NCBI GenBank assembly: GCA_000405605.1
Contig: ASPA01000017.1
Span: 1 to 29,107 of the forward strand
Length of the DNA: 29,107 nt
Reading direction: 5' to 3'
DNA from: Atribacteria bacterium SCGC AAA255-G05
GTDB lineage: Bacteria > Atribacterota > Phoenicimicrobiia > Phoenicimicrobiales > Phoenicimicrobiaceae
This document shows positions 7,915-16,755 of the stretch, in pieces. The position numbers were made by a program, and so were the translations under genes. Below the pieces are notes generated by a model, which was not told where the DNA came from, searched no databases, and worked only from the letters and a program-made list of their open reading frames with translations. The first letter of the stretch is position 1, and each line of letters starts with the position of its first letter.

Positions 7915-7999
7915 AATGTTACCTCTTTAAGAAAAGTTTTCGACAGCTTAAAATAATTGAAGTATTTTATTTGTGTATTTTATTATACGACGATTGAAG

Positions 8000-9034
8000 C
8001 TAAAGCGCATTTTTTTCTTCTAGCTCAATCTGTTTTTGTACTGCAACAAATGCCTCACATATTTCATGTGATAATATTTCCATAACTTTTGCAAAAACTA
8101 AATGTTCGTATTCTGTCCTCTGTATTAACAAAACTGTACATATTTGTTGTAATGAGATTGCAGTATTCTGTCCTGCCTCTGCTAAACCATAGTTAGACGA
8201 ACCACACAATAGGACACTTCCATCATTTTTAATTAAACCTAAATTATACAAACTACCCTTTGCCCCAGAATGTATATTGTTGCATGCCAACTTATAATAA
8301 GGTCTCAAGTGGTTTAATCCAACCCATTCTTCAATTCCCTTGAAATTACACTTTTCCGCTGGTAAAATATTAGCCGCCCAACCATATTTTTTTGAATAAT
8401 TTCTTCCGTACCTCATAACTAAATTATTCTTTTTACGCTCCAATGATTCTATCGTTATCTCGTCAAGTGGTTTTAGTCCTAATATATTTTGATAGGAAGT
8501 ATATTCTTCCATTTCTTTATAAGAGTCAATTACATTATAATCCAAATAACTTTGAGAGAGTTCATTATCATTTTTTGAAATAAAAAATGATAATACTGAT
8601 AATTCATGTAATGTTCTCCACCTAGCAAAAGCAGCATCTGCAAAGCCACCCCTTAATAAGCATAAAATTTCATCCGTTATTCTACAAGCCCTTGCATGTG
8701 TAAATATCAATGCTTTTATTTTATCTGGTTCATCATTCACAACATCAGCATTTATTTCTTTATAAAATTCTTCTCCTGATTCTAATGCAATGACTTGGAA
8801 AGCTCTAAGTAAATTAATAGGTTTCCTCCATCTTAATAATAATCTTGACTCAAAACTTGTACGTCTTAATCTATGCTCGTCTAACATGTCTTGTGAAGAG
8901 TCTTTTAGTGAATTGCGGATAAGTTGTGCTACTTCCGGTAAAGAATTATTGATCAGTTTGTCAAGATTTTTAGTAACTTTTTCTTCCCCATATTTTTCAA
9001 TTAAGTCCTGTAAAATTTCGTCAAACCACTTCAT
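8000..9034 (-). CDS. DUF5677-family protein
   Basis: 344 residues, all-helical in appearance. The middle block RITDEILCLLRGGFADAAFA followed by RWRTLHELSVLSFF is characteristic of DUF5677 proteins, and YKLACNNIHSGAKG supplies the conserved later histidine. The domain resembles HEPN-like helical bundles; its function is not established, though it is often found next to restriction systems and mobile genes, as here. It has a strong ribosome site (AAAGGAG) 6 bases before the ATG. Confidence 0.75.
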   Translation of the reverse strand: MKWFDEILQDLIEKYGEEKVTKNLDKLINNSLPEVAQLIRNSLKDSSQDMLDEHRLRRTSFESRLLLRWRKPINLLRAFQVIALESGEEFYKEINADVVNDEPDKIKALIFTHARACRITDEILCLLRGGFADAAFARWRTLHELSVLSFFISKNDNELSQSYLDYNVIDSYKEMEEYTSYQNILGLKPLDEITIESLERKKNNLVMRYGRNYSKKYGWAANILPAEKCNFKGIEEWVGLNHLRPYYKLACNNIHSGAKGSLYNLGLIKNDGSVLLCGSSNYGLAEAGQNTAISLQQICTVLLIQRTEYEHLVFAKVMEILSHEICEAFVAVQKQIELEEKNAL

Positions 9035-9182
9035 ACTATCTCCTTTAAAAAACTGGTTGTTGTAAAATGACCGAATTACTTTGTTTATGCTATCAATCGG
9101 TATATTTTGCAGAGTATTCTATTTATGAACGACCTATTGTATAAAAAATAGATATTTTCTATACGTTTAAAATTTGTATGTT

Positions 9183-9443
9183 TTATCTTTCTTTAGTAGG
9201 CTTATTAAAATGCTCAATAATTTCTTTTATAGTTAATCTTTTTTCTTTCAATTCTTTAATTTTTTCAAGGCGTTCTAATACTTCTCCTTCTTTGTATTTC
9301 CGGGTTAATCTTTTTTCGGCCTGGTTAAAAGGCAAAATTCCAAGTTCAGTATAATATTTAAGTGTGGTTAGTCTTGTTCCGGAAACTTCTGATAGTTTTC
9401 CTATGGTTAAAACATTATTTTTTTCAATAGTTTTTTTGTTCAT
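9183..9443 (-). CDS. Small MerR-type helix-turn-helix protein
   Basis: 86 residues. LTIGKLSEVSGTRLTTLKYYTELGILPFNQ is a MerR winged-helix start (quoted in parts: TIGKLSEVSG, LKYYTELGIL), followed by an arginine/lysine-rich wing and a short helix (LERLEKIKELKEKRLTIKEI). There is no effector domain, so it resembles the excisionase-like or stand-alone MerR regulators of mobile elements. AGGTG lies 8 bases before the ATG. It is the last gene of a minus-strand group that begins with the integrase, and may control excision; that role is inferred. Confidence 0.75.
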   Translation of the reverse strand: MNKKTIEKNNVLTIGKLSEVSGTRLTTLKYYTELGILPFNQAEKRLTRKYKEGEVLERLEKIKELKEKRLTIKEIIEHFNKPTKER

Positions 9444-9490
9444 AATTTTTCACCTACTTTTAAGTTTATCGCTTTTTTCTTATTTATTTT

Positions 9491-9623
9491 TTAATTTGAA
9501 AAACCTTTCTTTTCTAATTCCTTAATGTAATGCTTCTTTTCTGGCTTTTTGCAACGCTTGTTTTGTGTGGTCATTGCCTTCTTATTTTTATTGATTGTAA
9601 TTTTTACAGTAAATTTCGGTCAT
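9491..9623 (-). pseudogene. Possible degenerate small basic ORF
   Basis: An ATG (9623-9621) directly follows the stop of the frameshifted gene upstream. Its frame (MTEIYCKNYNQ) stops after 11 codons. A +1 frame continues with a lysine-rich sequence ending IKELEKKGFSN before a stop at 9491, and could be the rest of the gene after a frameshift. No family recognised. Confidence 0.3.
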
Positions 9624-9807
9624 TTATTCTTTTATGTTCCCTGCTTTTAAATTCCATTTATAAACTGGTAACTGTTTGAATTTTTCAAGAGTCATTCCAG
9701 AGAACTTTAACCAATCCATAAATTCCTTTGATTTATATTCGGGTAAATCCCAGGTTTTTTTTTGACCAGTCTGCGTTTTCAAGATTTGCATCTATATTAA
9801 TTATCAT
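9624..9807 (-). pseudogene. Small hypothetical gene interrupted at an A9 tract
   Basis: A strong ribosome site (AGGGGGA) precedes the ATG at 9807. Frame 0 reads MIINIDANLENADWSKKNLG and stops soon after. If the run of nine A's is read as eight, the frame continues TWDLPEYKSKEFMDWLKFSG then MTLEKFKQLPVYKWNLKAGN to a stop at 9624, a well-formed 60-residue protein. So one extra A splits the gene. It may be dead, a sequencing error, or expressed through slippage on the A tract. Function unknown; its place next to the integrase suggests an element accessory gene. Confidence 0.72.
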
Positions 9808-9914
9808 TATTTTCCCCCTATTTTAATTATTTAATAACCAAACCATTCATTTATGGTTCTAAGGTAGCCTGCCACTCGTTGTTAGCGATGACATTGCCGG
9901 CTTTGTTGACATAT

Positions 9915-9963
9915 TCTAATTACTTTTTTTCTACTTCCTGTAATTAGAGTTATGGGAAGTAGA
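9915..9963. other. Two interleaved 9-base inverted repeats beside the integrase gene
   Basis: TCTAATTAC (9915-9923) pairs with GTAATTAGA (9940-9948), and TCTACTTCC (9930-9938) pairs with GGAAGTAGA (9955-9963). The order a-b-a'-b' would give a pseudoknot in RNA, or overlapping recombinase-type sites in DNA. It sits 14 bases beyond the integrase stop, where attachment sites often lie. Confidence 0.6.
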
Positions 9964-9976
9964 ATAAATTTGCTTA

Positions 9977-10909
9977 TTAAAACTTTACTCCCTTGAACGT
10001 CTTATAATATTTCGGCAAATCATTTTCCATCTCAATATTGTCATTATAAACTTGTAACATCTCCAAACTTCTATGCCTGGTATATTGGGCAACCCTTAAA
10101 AGATCACCCTGATAATTTTTAAGCAAAGTAGTAGTAAAATAATGCCTGAATCCATGAACGCCCTTATTAATTTCCAATCCCCCCAATATTTTCTTTATGA
10201 TCAATCTTAATCCCCTGGTAGTTATCCTGGTATTTCTGCTGTTATTGCTATTACTGACAAATAGAGCGCCGTCTTTGAGGTTATTTGCTTTCAGATACCG
10301 TTTGATCTGCCTTACTGTTTCCGGATGCAGATAAATGATTTCTTTATCATCCCTGCCCTTACCTTCGATTAAAGCCGTCTTTCTTATAAGGTCAACATCT
10401 TTTACATCTAACCGGGTTATTTCTACCTGTCTTAATCCCTGCAATACCAGCAGGCTGATAATTGCTTTTATCCGGGTATTGTGAAGGCTGTTGGGAAGTT
10501 CCTTTAAGGCAAAAGTTAATTTTTCGATTTCCTGTTCGTTTAGGCCTTCTTTTTTGTGTTTTTTAGACTGGCTAAATGATTTTATATTTTGGGTAATATC
10601 AACCGGTAATAATCTTCTCCGGTTCAATTCTTTTAGAAAGATTTTAGCGGTAATCAAATACTTGTTTTTTGTTGCAACCGTGTAATCGGTCCGGAGTTTT
10701 AAATACTTCTTATATTCCAGGAAGCTATCCTGATTCAAACCTTCACCATCGATAAAATTAAGGAAATGGCCTATACGGTATTGATAATCTTTTCTGGTTC
10801 CTTCACTAATATCTAAAAAATTGAAAATGCTCCAGGCTTTTTCAAGGTCCCAATGGTTTATTATTTCAGTAGAAAGAGTTTCTTCAGAGGCAATCAACTG
10901 GTTACTCAT
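9977..10909 (-). CDS. Tyrosine recombinase/integrase (XerC/D-like)
   Basis: 310 residues, full length. An N-terminal SAM-like core-binding domain (about 28-115) precedes the catalytic domain. Active-site residues visible are the Arg in LQGLRQVEITRL, the Lys region GKGRDDKEI, H-x-x-R in HGFRHYFTTTLL, the second His in TRHRSLEM and the Tyr nucleophile in LQVYND. It would cut and rejoin DNA at attachment or dimer-resolution sites. GGAGG lies 7 bases before the ATG. It is likely the recombinase of the island to its left. Confidence 0.93.
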   Translation of the reverse strand: MSNQLIASEETLSTEIINHWDLEKAWSIFNFLDISEGTRKDYQYRIGHFLNFIDGEGLNQDSFLEYKKYLKLRTDYTVATKNKYLITAKIFLKELNRRRLLPVDITQNIKSFSQSKKHKKEGLNEQEIEKLTFALKELPNSLHNTRIKAIISLLVLQGLRQVEITRLDVKDVDLIRKTALIEGKGRDDKEIIYLHPETVRQIKRYLKANNLKDGALFVSNSNNSRNTRITTRGLRLIIKKILGGLEINKGVHGFRHYFTTTLLKNYQGDLLRVAQYTRHRSLEMLQVYNDNIEMENDLPKYYKTFKGVKF

Positions 10910-10998
10910 AGTTATACCTCCATTAATAATTATTACTTACTACTGCACATAATATAACTATGATATAACAATGTCAAATTATTTTTAAAAAGTTATTT

Positions 10999-13900
10999 TC
11001 ATTGAATCTGAGTTCCATTTATGACAATGGTTCCATTTTCTCCAAGAGCTTTTTCTTTGCATTTTTCTGGAATATTATTTATTATTTCTCCTCCTTTACA
11101 GAAGAGATTTTCAATAGGGAAGTCAGAAGTATTATATTCTATACTTATTCTACCCCCTGCTCCGGATCCGTGAAAAATCTCAACTAAATCGTCCCAACTT
11201 CCAGAACCGCCATTAGTTGAAATGTTTCCCATGCCGGTTAAATTATTTGCTTGTATCCAAATACTTCCTCCGCTACTTCCAGCTAAAGGCCCTTTACCAT
11301 TTGCAGAGATAATACCTTCATTTTTTAAAGTTCCTGAAACTTCAATTTTAATAGCTCCGCCACCTTTATAATATTGTCCTCCGGACCCGAGATCTATTGG
11401 TTCAGATAAATTTCCGTATGAATCTCCTCCATTTGCATTAATTAAAACAATACCATATGTTCCTATATATCCTGTACTTCCTCCCTTCCCCCCATATCCT
11501 GCTGCTCCACGACGCCAAGAATCGCAATATATATTGCTTTCTCCAGCTCCTGGACCATCCATAGGGAGATAGCCCGTTTCATTGGCTGAGATTATACAGT
11601 CATTGCCAATATTGATATTGTCTGCAATAATATTTGCTCCTTTAAATCCTTCAAGAGAAGTATCAGAAGTTATTAAGAATTTAGCTCCGCTTTCTAAAAC
11701 TAAGTTACCGAATAAGTAATTTCCTGGATTTAATATTATTTCTATACCACTTACATTTAAAGAACCAAAATCATAATTACCTCCAGAAACTTCTATGCTG
11801 TCACCAACATCAGCTTCGGTAAGAGCCGCTTGAAGAGTATCATAATAAGTATCTTTGGTAAGATTATGTACTGGGCCATTAGATGCAATTAAATTAAAAC
11901 TAGCCGATATGGTATGGTCTTGTGTTACATTAGTAAAGGTATATGAATTTTCTGCTCCTACTGAGCTTCCGTCTACCAAGACATCATCTATCTGATAACC
12001 AGAATCAGGAGAAATGGTAAACAATTGATCTGAACCTTCGTTTACAATGACATCCCCGGAGGGGTTTATTGAGCCATTGGAACCTGCAGAAGCTGTAATA
12101 GTAAAAGTATCTGGTATAACAGTAGAAACGGTAATGGCATACTCCTGGGTATCAAAGAGATCCCCATCACTTGCTTTTACAGTGACATCATACTCTCCCG
12201 TAGAACTAGGAGTCCAGGTAATTAATCCGGTTGAAGAATTGATAATCATTCCACTGGGTTTGGTAGTTAAAGAATAAGTCAAGTCATCCTCATCTGAATC
12301 GACAGCATTAACATCATAATTGTAGGTTTCATCCTGGGTGGCAGTAGTGATAGGAGTAGAATTTATAACTGGAGCATGGTTAATTATCTCTTCAATGAAA
12401 GTAGCCGATATTGTATGATTTTCAGTTACATTGTTAAAGGTATAGGAACTTACTGCTCCTACTGAGCTTCCATCCACTAGGACATCAGCAATCTGATAAT
12501 TTTCATTTGATGTAATGGTAAATGATTGATCATCGCCCTTATTTACAGTTATCTCTCCGGAAGGATCTATGGATCCATTGGAACCTGCAGAGGCTGTAAT
12601 TACATAAGTATCTGGTAGATTCGATACTTTCACTGATTTTTCATCTTCACCACCATAATTATCTTTAACTTTACAGTAAATTGTAAATTCTGTTGATATA
12701 TCAGGAGAAGTCCAAATAATATCTTTACCTTTTATCAAAGGTTCTGAAAGGCCGGGAATGGTCCAAATATAAGTTAGGCTATCTTGATCTTGGTCAGTAG
12801 CATAACAACTAATAGTAAACATTTTAGTTGTCTCAACAGAATCCCAAGGAGTACTTTTTAACTTGGAAATTACTGGTGGGATATTTTGATCGATTATACC
12901 ACTTGCAGGGTCTGTTCGGTGCATTTGCTCTTGGGGAGTTAATATGGCATCCGGAGGTTTAGTATCTGATGAATTACCTTCATCTTCATCGTTTACAATA
13001 TTAATATTTACCCATTCATAGGCTACCTCAGTCAATCCCACACAATTGTATTTGTTCGGACCTTTTACCATTTCTCCCCTTGCCAGACCGAAATAGAGTC
13101 CAATAATTGTATTAAAAAAAGCATATCCTTTACCAACCTGATTTTCAAGAAATGCGATAAGAGCATTCCTTTCATTATGGTTTAATTTCTGAATCTTTGG
13201 TTCACGAGCTCCCATATATACGTATTGATCACCACCAAATTTAGTAATATCTTTATAATATGTCCTTATAACTTTATCTGGACCTAAACCTATCATACCC
13301 AATGGGCTTCCCAGTTCTTCAATAACATTATAGAGTCCATCATCCTTATGGTATCTCTCTCCGACATAAATTCCAACATGTCCAGGTATCCAATTATCAT
13401 TCGCTCCTACATCACTCAAACGATAGATTAAATCTCCAGGGAAAGGAGTGCCCAGATTAGTGGGTGGTTCACAATTTGTCACTGTCAAAGCAAATAGATA
13501 AAGAAGATCCCTTATACCAATTTTAATTTTGACTCTATCCGTTTCGTAGGTAATTTTTTCTTCAGGGACTTTTTCCCAGGCGAATCCGGGTATCGGTATT
13601 GGCATTTTGTATTTAGGATCATAAACGCATAGAACCCTATAAACATTAGGAATAGTATTCTTAGCTACTCCTGAATTGCTTAATTTATCCTCATTATAGG
13701 CTAAATTCAAACTTCCCATAATTGATCCAAGTACATCTTCAGTTGCTGTCACACCTACCGGGGTTACTACCCATCCTTGATAATCACCTAAGTAGTTTGT
13801 TCCTAATACCTGAGCATTAATTAGTATGGAAATCTCTGATTTTCCACGATGTTTATCGAATGAATCTTTATTCTTTGAATCAATGACTAAACTGGTCCCA

Positions 13901-14386
13901 TATACCTCACTCGTCTCATCAGTCACTTCCACTACTCCTCCTTCATATAAATCAATCTGTGCTGAGGCTACAACTTTATATTCAATCTCTTCAATATCAT
14001 CAGGAGGTGTTGCCGGGGGAGAAACCGGGGATGATTTACTAACTTTAATAATAAAGCTTTGAATATCATTTAAAGTTCCATCTTCAACATCTATGGTTAC
14101 ATCGTACTCTCCTGTAGTATCAGGAGTCCAATTTATTACACCAGTTATCGAATCAATGGTCATATCAAGGGGCTTGGTAGCAAGGGAATAAGTTAAAGTA
14201 TCCCCATCAGGATCAGTGGCATCTACATCATAGGTATAGACTACCCCCACCGTCGCAGTAGTAATCTCAGTTGAGGTAATAGTAGGGGCATGATTTGTAG
14301 GGGGGGGAAAGAAAACAACCTGCAAAGAAAGTCATTAATAATAAAGATAGTAATATTAATGTTATGTTATTTCTCATATTTTTCAT
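10999..14386 (-). CDS. Large multidomain surface lipoprotein, frame broken at a C8 tract
   Basis: The body (10999-about 14325) encodes, in order: a cadherin-like He_PIG domain; a permuted NlpC/P60 (YiiX-like) papain fold (GDLIYRL, GHVGIYVGE, catalytic-type YNCVGLTEVAYEW); an Ig/PKD-like domain; two InlB B-like repeats (ITASAGSNGSIDPSG and ITASAGSNGSINPSG) flanking a second He_PIG domain; and a glycine-rich, probably beta-helical C-terminus. Upstream in another frame lies a complete lipoprotein signal: ATG at 14386 after AAGGAG, a hydrophobic stretch (LILLSLLLMTFFAGC) and lipobox FAGC. The frames join exactly if the C8 tract at 14300-14307 is C7, giving 1,128 residues. So the gene appears OFF in this sequence, or there is a base-call error. 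Its leader carries two riboswitches. Likely role: adhesin or wall-associated hydrolase. Confidence 0.85.
14300..14307. repeat. G8/C8 homopolymer at the signal-peptide/body junction
   Basis: Eight G's on the plus strand (C's in the gene sense). The signal-peptide frame continues into the body only with seven; with eight it hits TGA soon after. This is the length and position typical of slipped-strand phase-variable tracts. Confidence 0.85.
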
Positions 14387-14444
14387 TAAAAAAACATCTC
14401 CTTTTATTATTTATTATGATTTTATATTTTTCAATTATTCACGC

Positions 14445-14551
14445 AAAAAAGCCGGTAGCCTGGCAGTCATAATATTGTCTGAGAATGACAATATCTTAGA
14501 CCCATGACTTTGCGCCCTATCCTTTCGGATAGTTTACCTTTATCAGCTTTT
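14445..14551 (-). ncRNA. c-di-GMP-I (GEMM-I) riboswitch in the lipoprotein leader
   Basis: Read on the minus strand, GGTAAACTATCCGAAAGGAT then AGGGCGCAAAGTCATGGGTC match the GEMM-I core: a GAAA tetraloop hairpin followed by GGGCGCAAAG. The second helix begins with GTCAT and closes with ATGAC. The 3' strand GGCTACC pairs with 5' GGTA, and AAAAGC with GCTTTT, forming P1. The aptamer ends about 60 bases before the ATG. A GC stem followed by six T's (14464-14445) overlaps P1 and may be a weak terminator. Whether c-di-GMP turns the gene on or off is not decidable by eye. Confidence 0.88.
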
Positions 14552-14572
14552 GATTAACCGAATATTATTTTT

Positions 14573-14625
14573 AAAAAAAAGGACAGAATAAAAATAGTTA
14601 TAGTACTATTCTTACTCTGTCCTTT
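14573..14625 (-). terminator. Intrinsic terminator, expression platform of the glycine riboswitch
   Basis: On the minus strand AAAGGACAGA...AATAG pairs with CTATTTTTATTCTGTCC across a short loop, followed by eight or more T's. The 5' arm overlaps the closing strand of glycine aptamer 2 (CAGAGT), so ligand binding should prevent terminator formation: a glycine-ON design. Confidence 0.88.
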
Positions 14626-14846
14626 TACCTGAAAGATTCTTCCTGTAAAATTAGGAAATAATATAAAGCCTCTGTAGGTGATTCCTAATTGTTAGGAATT
14701 GCCCCGTCGGTGCCTTTTAGTATAAAGCTCTCCAGAGTCCTGTCCAGCAACGGTCCTTTTGCCTGAGAGTTTAGATATTTTTGATATCTTACCCCTTCGG
14801 CTCTTTTTCTTTTATGATGAAAAGAAAAAGTCTCTCCTGTTACCTT
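14611..14846 (-). ncRNA. Tandem glycine riboswitch upstream of the lipoprotein gene
   Basis: Minus-strand hallmarks of both aptamers are present. Aptamer 1: GGAGAGAC, AGCCGAAGGGGTAA, AACTCTCAGGCAAAAGGACC. The linker leads to aptamer 2: GGACTCTGGAGAGC, CACCGACGGGGCAA, CTTTCAGGTAAAAGGACAGA. The order and spacing match the gcvT-type tandem glycine riboswitch. P1 of aptamer 2 is ACTCTG/CAGAGT. Glycine riboswitches normally control gcv operons or glycine transporters; no such gene is downstream here. Confidence 0.92.
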
Positions 14847-14857
14847 CATACAGTCAC

Positions 14858-14884
14858 ACTATATAAATTAAAGTTATATTTCAA
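14858..14884 (-). promoter_or_regulatory. Possible promoter for the riboswitch-lipoprotein transcript
   Basis: TTGAAA (14884-14879) and TATAGT (14863-14858) lie 15 bases apart, just before the first glycine aptamer. Spacing is short, so this is tentative, but position suits a single transcript carrying both riboswitches. Confidence 0.4.
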
Positions 14885-14983
14885 GTTACTAAATATGAAA
14901 TTATTGTCTAATAGTTTAATATATTTTAAATCACATAAAACATACCAATTATTACTTACGACACGGTTTTTAAAAAACCTTCT

Positions 14984-15100
14984 TCACTTTAGCACAAATT
15001 TTTGAAAAAACCAAATTTCCCTCAAAAACACTTTTAGATTATTGTTTTTCGGATATGCTTGAGTATAAGAAGGATCATTGCCAATTTTACTAATAAGCAC
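14984..15100 (-). CDS. Possible 38-residue small protein, GTG start
   Basis: A GTG at 15100 follows AAAGGAGAGGAG. The frame reads LISKIGNDPSYTQAYPKNNN after the start and ends in an aromatic-rich tail before TGA at 14986. No family recognised. It could be a leader peptide or gene fragment. It ends about 100 bases before the proposed promoter of the riboswitch transcript. Confidence 0.35.
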   Translation of the reverse strand: MLISKIGNDPSYTQAYPKNNNLKVFLREIWFFQKFVLK

Positions 15101-15344
15101 TTTTTCTCTCCTCTCCTTTTATTTTGTTGATACCTTGAAAACTCTTTAGTTATTAACAGCTTATACCCAAAATAGCCTGATAATGTGGATAAATATGGAG
15201 TAAACGGGTGATATAAGGGGAATAATGAGGGATAAAGGGCAAAAAACAGGTATTTTGGGAAACTAAGAAAAAACAGCTTTAATTTAAAGGCATTTTAAGC
15301 ACTTATTTTATGCCTTTTGGTATAAATCATCAAATAAAAAAAAT
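15101..15344. other. Intergenic region, nothing clear
   Basis: About 240 AT-rich bases between the terminator of the YvrJ cassette and the small GTG-started ORF. On the minus strand it would carry a promoter for that ORF; I see no strong -35/-10 pair, RNA motif or repeat. Confidence 0.4.
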
Positions 15345-15373
15345 AAAGCTCATATACGCCGTATTAGAGCTTT
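15345..15373. terminator. Terminator closing the DUF1659-YvrJ cassette
   Basis: AAAGCTC (15345-15351) pairs with GAGCTTT (15367-15373), with a near-palindromic ATACG/CGTAT core. On the minus strand it is followed by ATTTTTTTT, on the plus strand by TTCTT. It lies 38 bases past the YvrJ stop. Confidence 0.8.
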
Positions 15374-15410
15374 TTCTTAAAAACGCCGAAACCGTTGATA
15401 CATAAGGCTT

Positions 15411-15614
15411 TTAGCGGTTTTTTGCAAAATCAACCCGTAGATCATTGATTGTTTTCTTGATTTCTTTGATTTCAACGGTAACAGACTGGGAGAATTCCTT
15501 TTGATTCTTGATGATTTCATTGATAAAAAACTCTAATTTCCACACCAGATAGACAGAAAGTACCAGGGGAAAGCCATTATTTGCTATTAATTTCAGCATA
15601 TATTCAATATCCAA
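15411..15614 (-). CDS. YvrJ-family / BhlA-like small membrane protein
   Basis: 67 residues: a short N-terminal segment, one hydrophobic helix (IANNGFPLVLSVYLVWKLEF), then a charged amphipathic coil (IKEIKKTINDLRVDFAKNR). NGFP followed by a membrane helix is the YvrJ signature. These small proteins occur with DUF1659 and DUF2922 genes in low-GC bacteria and resemble holin-like BhlA/UviB proteins. The TTG start overlaps the M15 peptidase gene by 11 bases and has AAGGAAG 8 bases upstream; an ATG at residue 6 is the alternative. Confidence 0.75.
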   Translation of the reverse strand: MDIEYMLKLIANNGFPLVLSVYLVWKLEFFINEIIKNQKEFSQSVTVEIKEIKKTINDLRVDFAKNR

Positions 15615-15993
15615 TTAATTTACTTCCTTTCCAAACCTTCTTTTTTCCAGGCCTAATATCCAGGTGCAAGAAGTTTTCCTTTTCATAAAAGCCGATTCCA
15701 GTAAAGTCCATTTCCTGAGCATATAGGAGAAGATCGAAAATTGAAAAATCATCCACGTGAATATCTACCGCCATACCCAGGAGATGATAAGAACCGGTAA
15801 CTCCCCCGACTCTATGGTTTTCTTCTTTACACCGGTAACCGGAATTGACGGATATCGGCTTATTGATCACCATCCTTAAATGGTTTAACCTGGCAAGTAA
15901 GTCCGGAGAGAGCATAACCCGCCTGCAGCAGGGACACTCAAATTCAAGTAAAGAAAAATATTCAGTTAATTCTATATCATTAATTATACCCAT
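15604..15993 (-). CDS. M15-family D,D- or L,D-peptidase (endolysin-like)
   Basis: 129 residues. It begins with FSLLEFECPCCRRVMLSP, the usual EF/C start of this family, then ISVNSGYRCKEENHRVGG, SYHLLGMAVDIHVD (zinc-ligand H and D) and FLHLDIRP (final H). This is the Peptidase_M15_3/VanY-like fold that cuts peptidoglycan cross-links. It lies between holin-like genes, so it may act as a cell-wall hydrolase of a lysis or phage-derived cassette. No signal peptide. Its start is 3 bases after the holin-like stop, with no clear ribosome site of its own, implying coupling. Confidence 0.88.
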   Translation of the reverse strand: MGIINDIELTEYFSLLEFECPCCRRVMLSPDLLARLNHLRMVINKPISVNSGYRCKEENHRVGGVTGSYHLLGMAVDIHVDDFSIFDLLLYAQEMDFTGIGFYEKENFLHLDIRPGKKKVWKGSKLIGY

Positions 15994-15996
15994 TAA

Positions 15997-16359
15997 TTAT
16001 TTATATCTTAAAGTCCTGCCGTTTCTTACTACATCAGGCATAGCTTTATAGATAATTTCGTTCACCTCCGGAACAGTCGCTTTCATCAGATCCTTTACAT
16101 AGGATATTTCGCCCTCTTTTAATTCAACTTTTTGTTTCCTTAATATTTCAATTAATTTTACCCAGGCTATTTTCCACTTTTCCTCACCATTACCTATGCC
16201 CAGTTCTTCTTCTGCCCAAAGCATGGCCGCCAGGATGGCGTCTTTGATCTTGCTTGCCCGGTCTTCTCCAAATTTACTGATCATCAGTTTGCTCATCATG
16301 CCTACTATAAAAACAATGGCAAAATCCAACAGGTATTTTGTGATAAATCCTTCTATCAT
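15997..16359 (-). CDS. LLH-type holin-like membrane protein
   Basis: 120 residues from the ATG at 16359, which has AGGGGAG 5 bases upstream; a TTG start 18 bases earlier is less likely. One N-terminal membrane helix (LLDFAIVFIVGMMSKLMI) is followed by KIKDAILAAMLWAEEELGIG and a charged helical tail. This layout fits the phage LLH holin family, which precedes endolysin genes. Together with the M15 peptidase and YvrJ protein it forms a probable lysis-type cassette, though these genes are also chromosomal in many low-GC bacteria. Confidence 0.72.
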   Translation of the reverse strand: MIEGFITKYLLDFAIVFIVGMMSKLMISKFGEDRASKIKDAILAAMLWAEEELGIGNGEEKWKIAWVKLIEILRKQKVELKEGEISYVKDLMKATVPEVNEIIYKAMPDVVRNGRTLRYK

Positions 16360-16437
16360 TTTAACTCCCCTTCCCAATGCTCCAGGGAAGGTCCGCGGAG
16401 CCTTCCAAGGAGACTTTATATTAAATTAGTATTAATG

Positions 16438-16710
16438 TTATACGTCCACAACATCAGTTGAACTATAATCAAGTATGCGGGCATTTACCTTAGCCACTAA
16501 GTCATTACCATTATTATGGAAGATGTTCTTAGCGATGATCGTATCCATAACTCCTTCTATTGCTGCATCTTGTGCCGCTAAATCAACATAATCCCCGTCA
16601 TCCAAATTTTTAGGATTATTTAAAGTGATATTTGTTGTCTTTGCAGCACTATCTCTAAACTGCATATAGAGTCTTTTATAACTGGTTACCTCTCCTAATT
16701 CGGTTGCCAT
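16438..16710 (-). CDS. DUF2922-family protein
   Basis: 90 residues; KRLYMQFRDSAAKTTNITLN and the acidic ending match DUF2922, small proteins of unknown role found with DUF1659 and YvrJ genes. AGGAGGTG precedes the ATG. A GC-rich imperfect hairpin (GGAAGG/CCTTCC, 16381-16410) separates it from the holin-like gene and could tune expression of the distal genes. Confidence 0.85.
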   Translation of the reverse strand: MATELGEVTSYKRLYMQFRDSAAKTTNITLNNPKNLDDGDYVDLAAQDAAIEGVMDTIIAKNIFHNNGNDLVAKVNARILDYSSTDVVDV

Positions 16711-16755
16711 TATTTTTCACCTCCTTTTTTGTTTAGGGTTTACAATTACTAACGT

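Noticed and set aside
11002..14472. Plus-strand frames opposite the lipoprotein gene
   Set aside because: Shadow frames of a long gene with clear domain content on the minus strand; no starts with ribosome sites.
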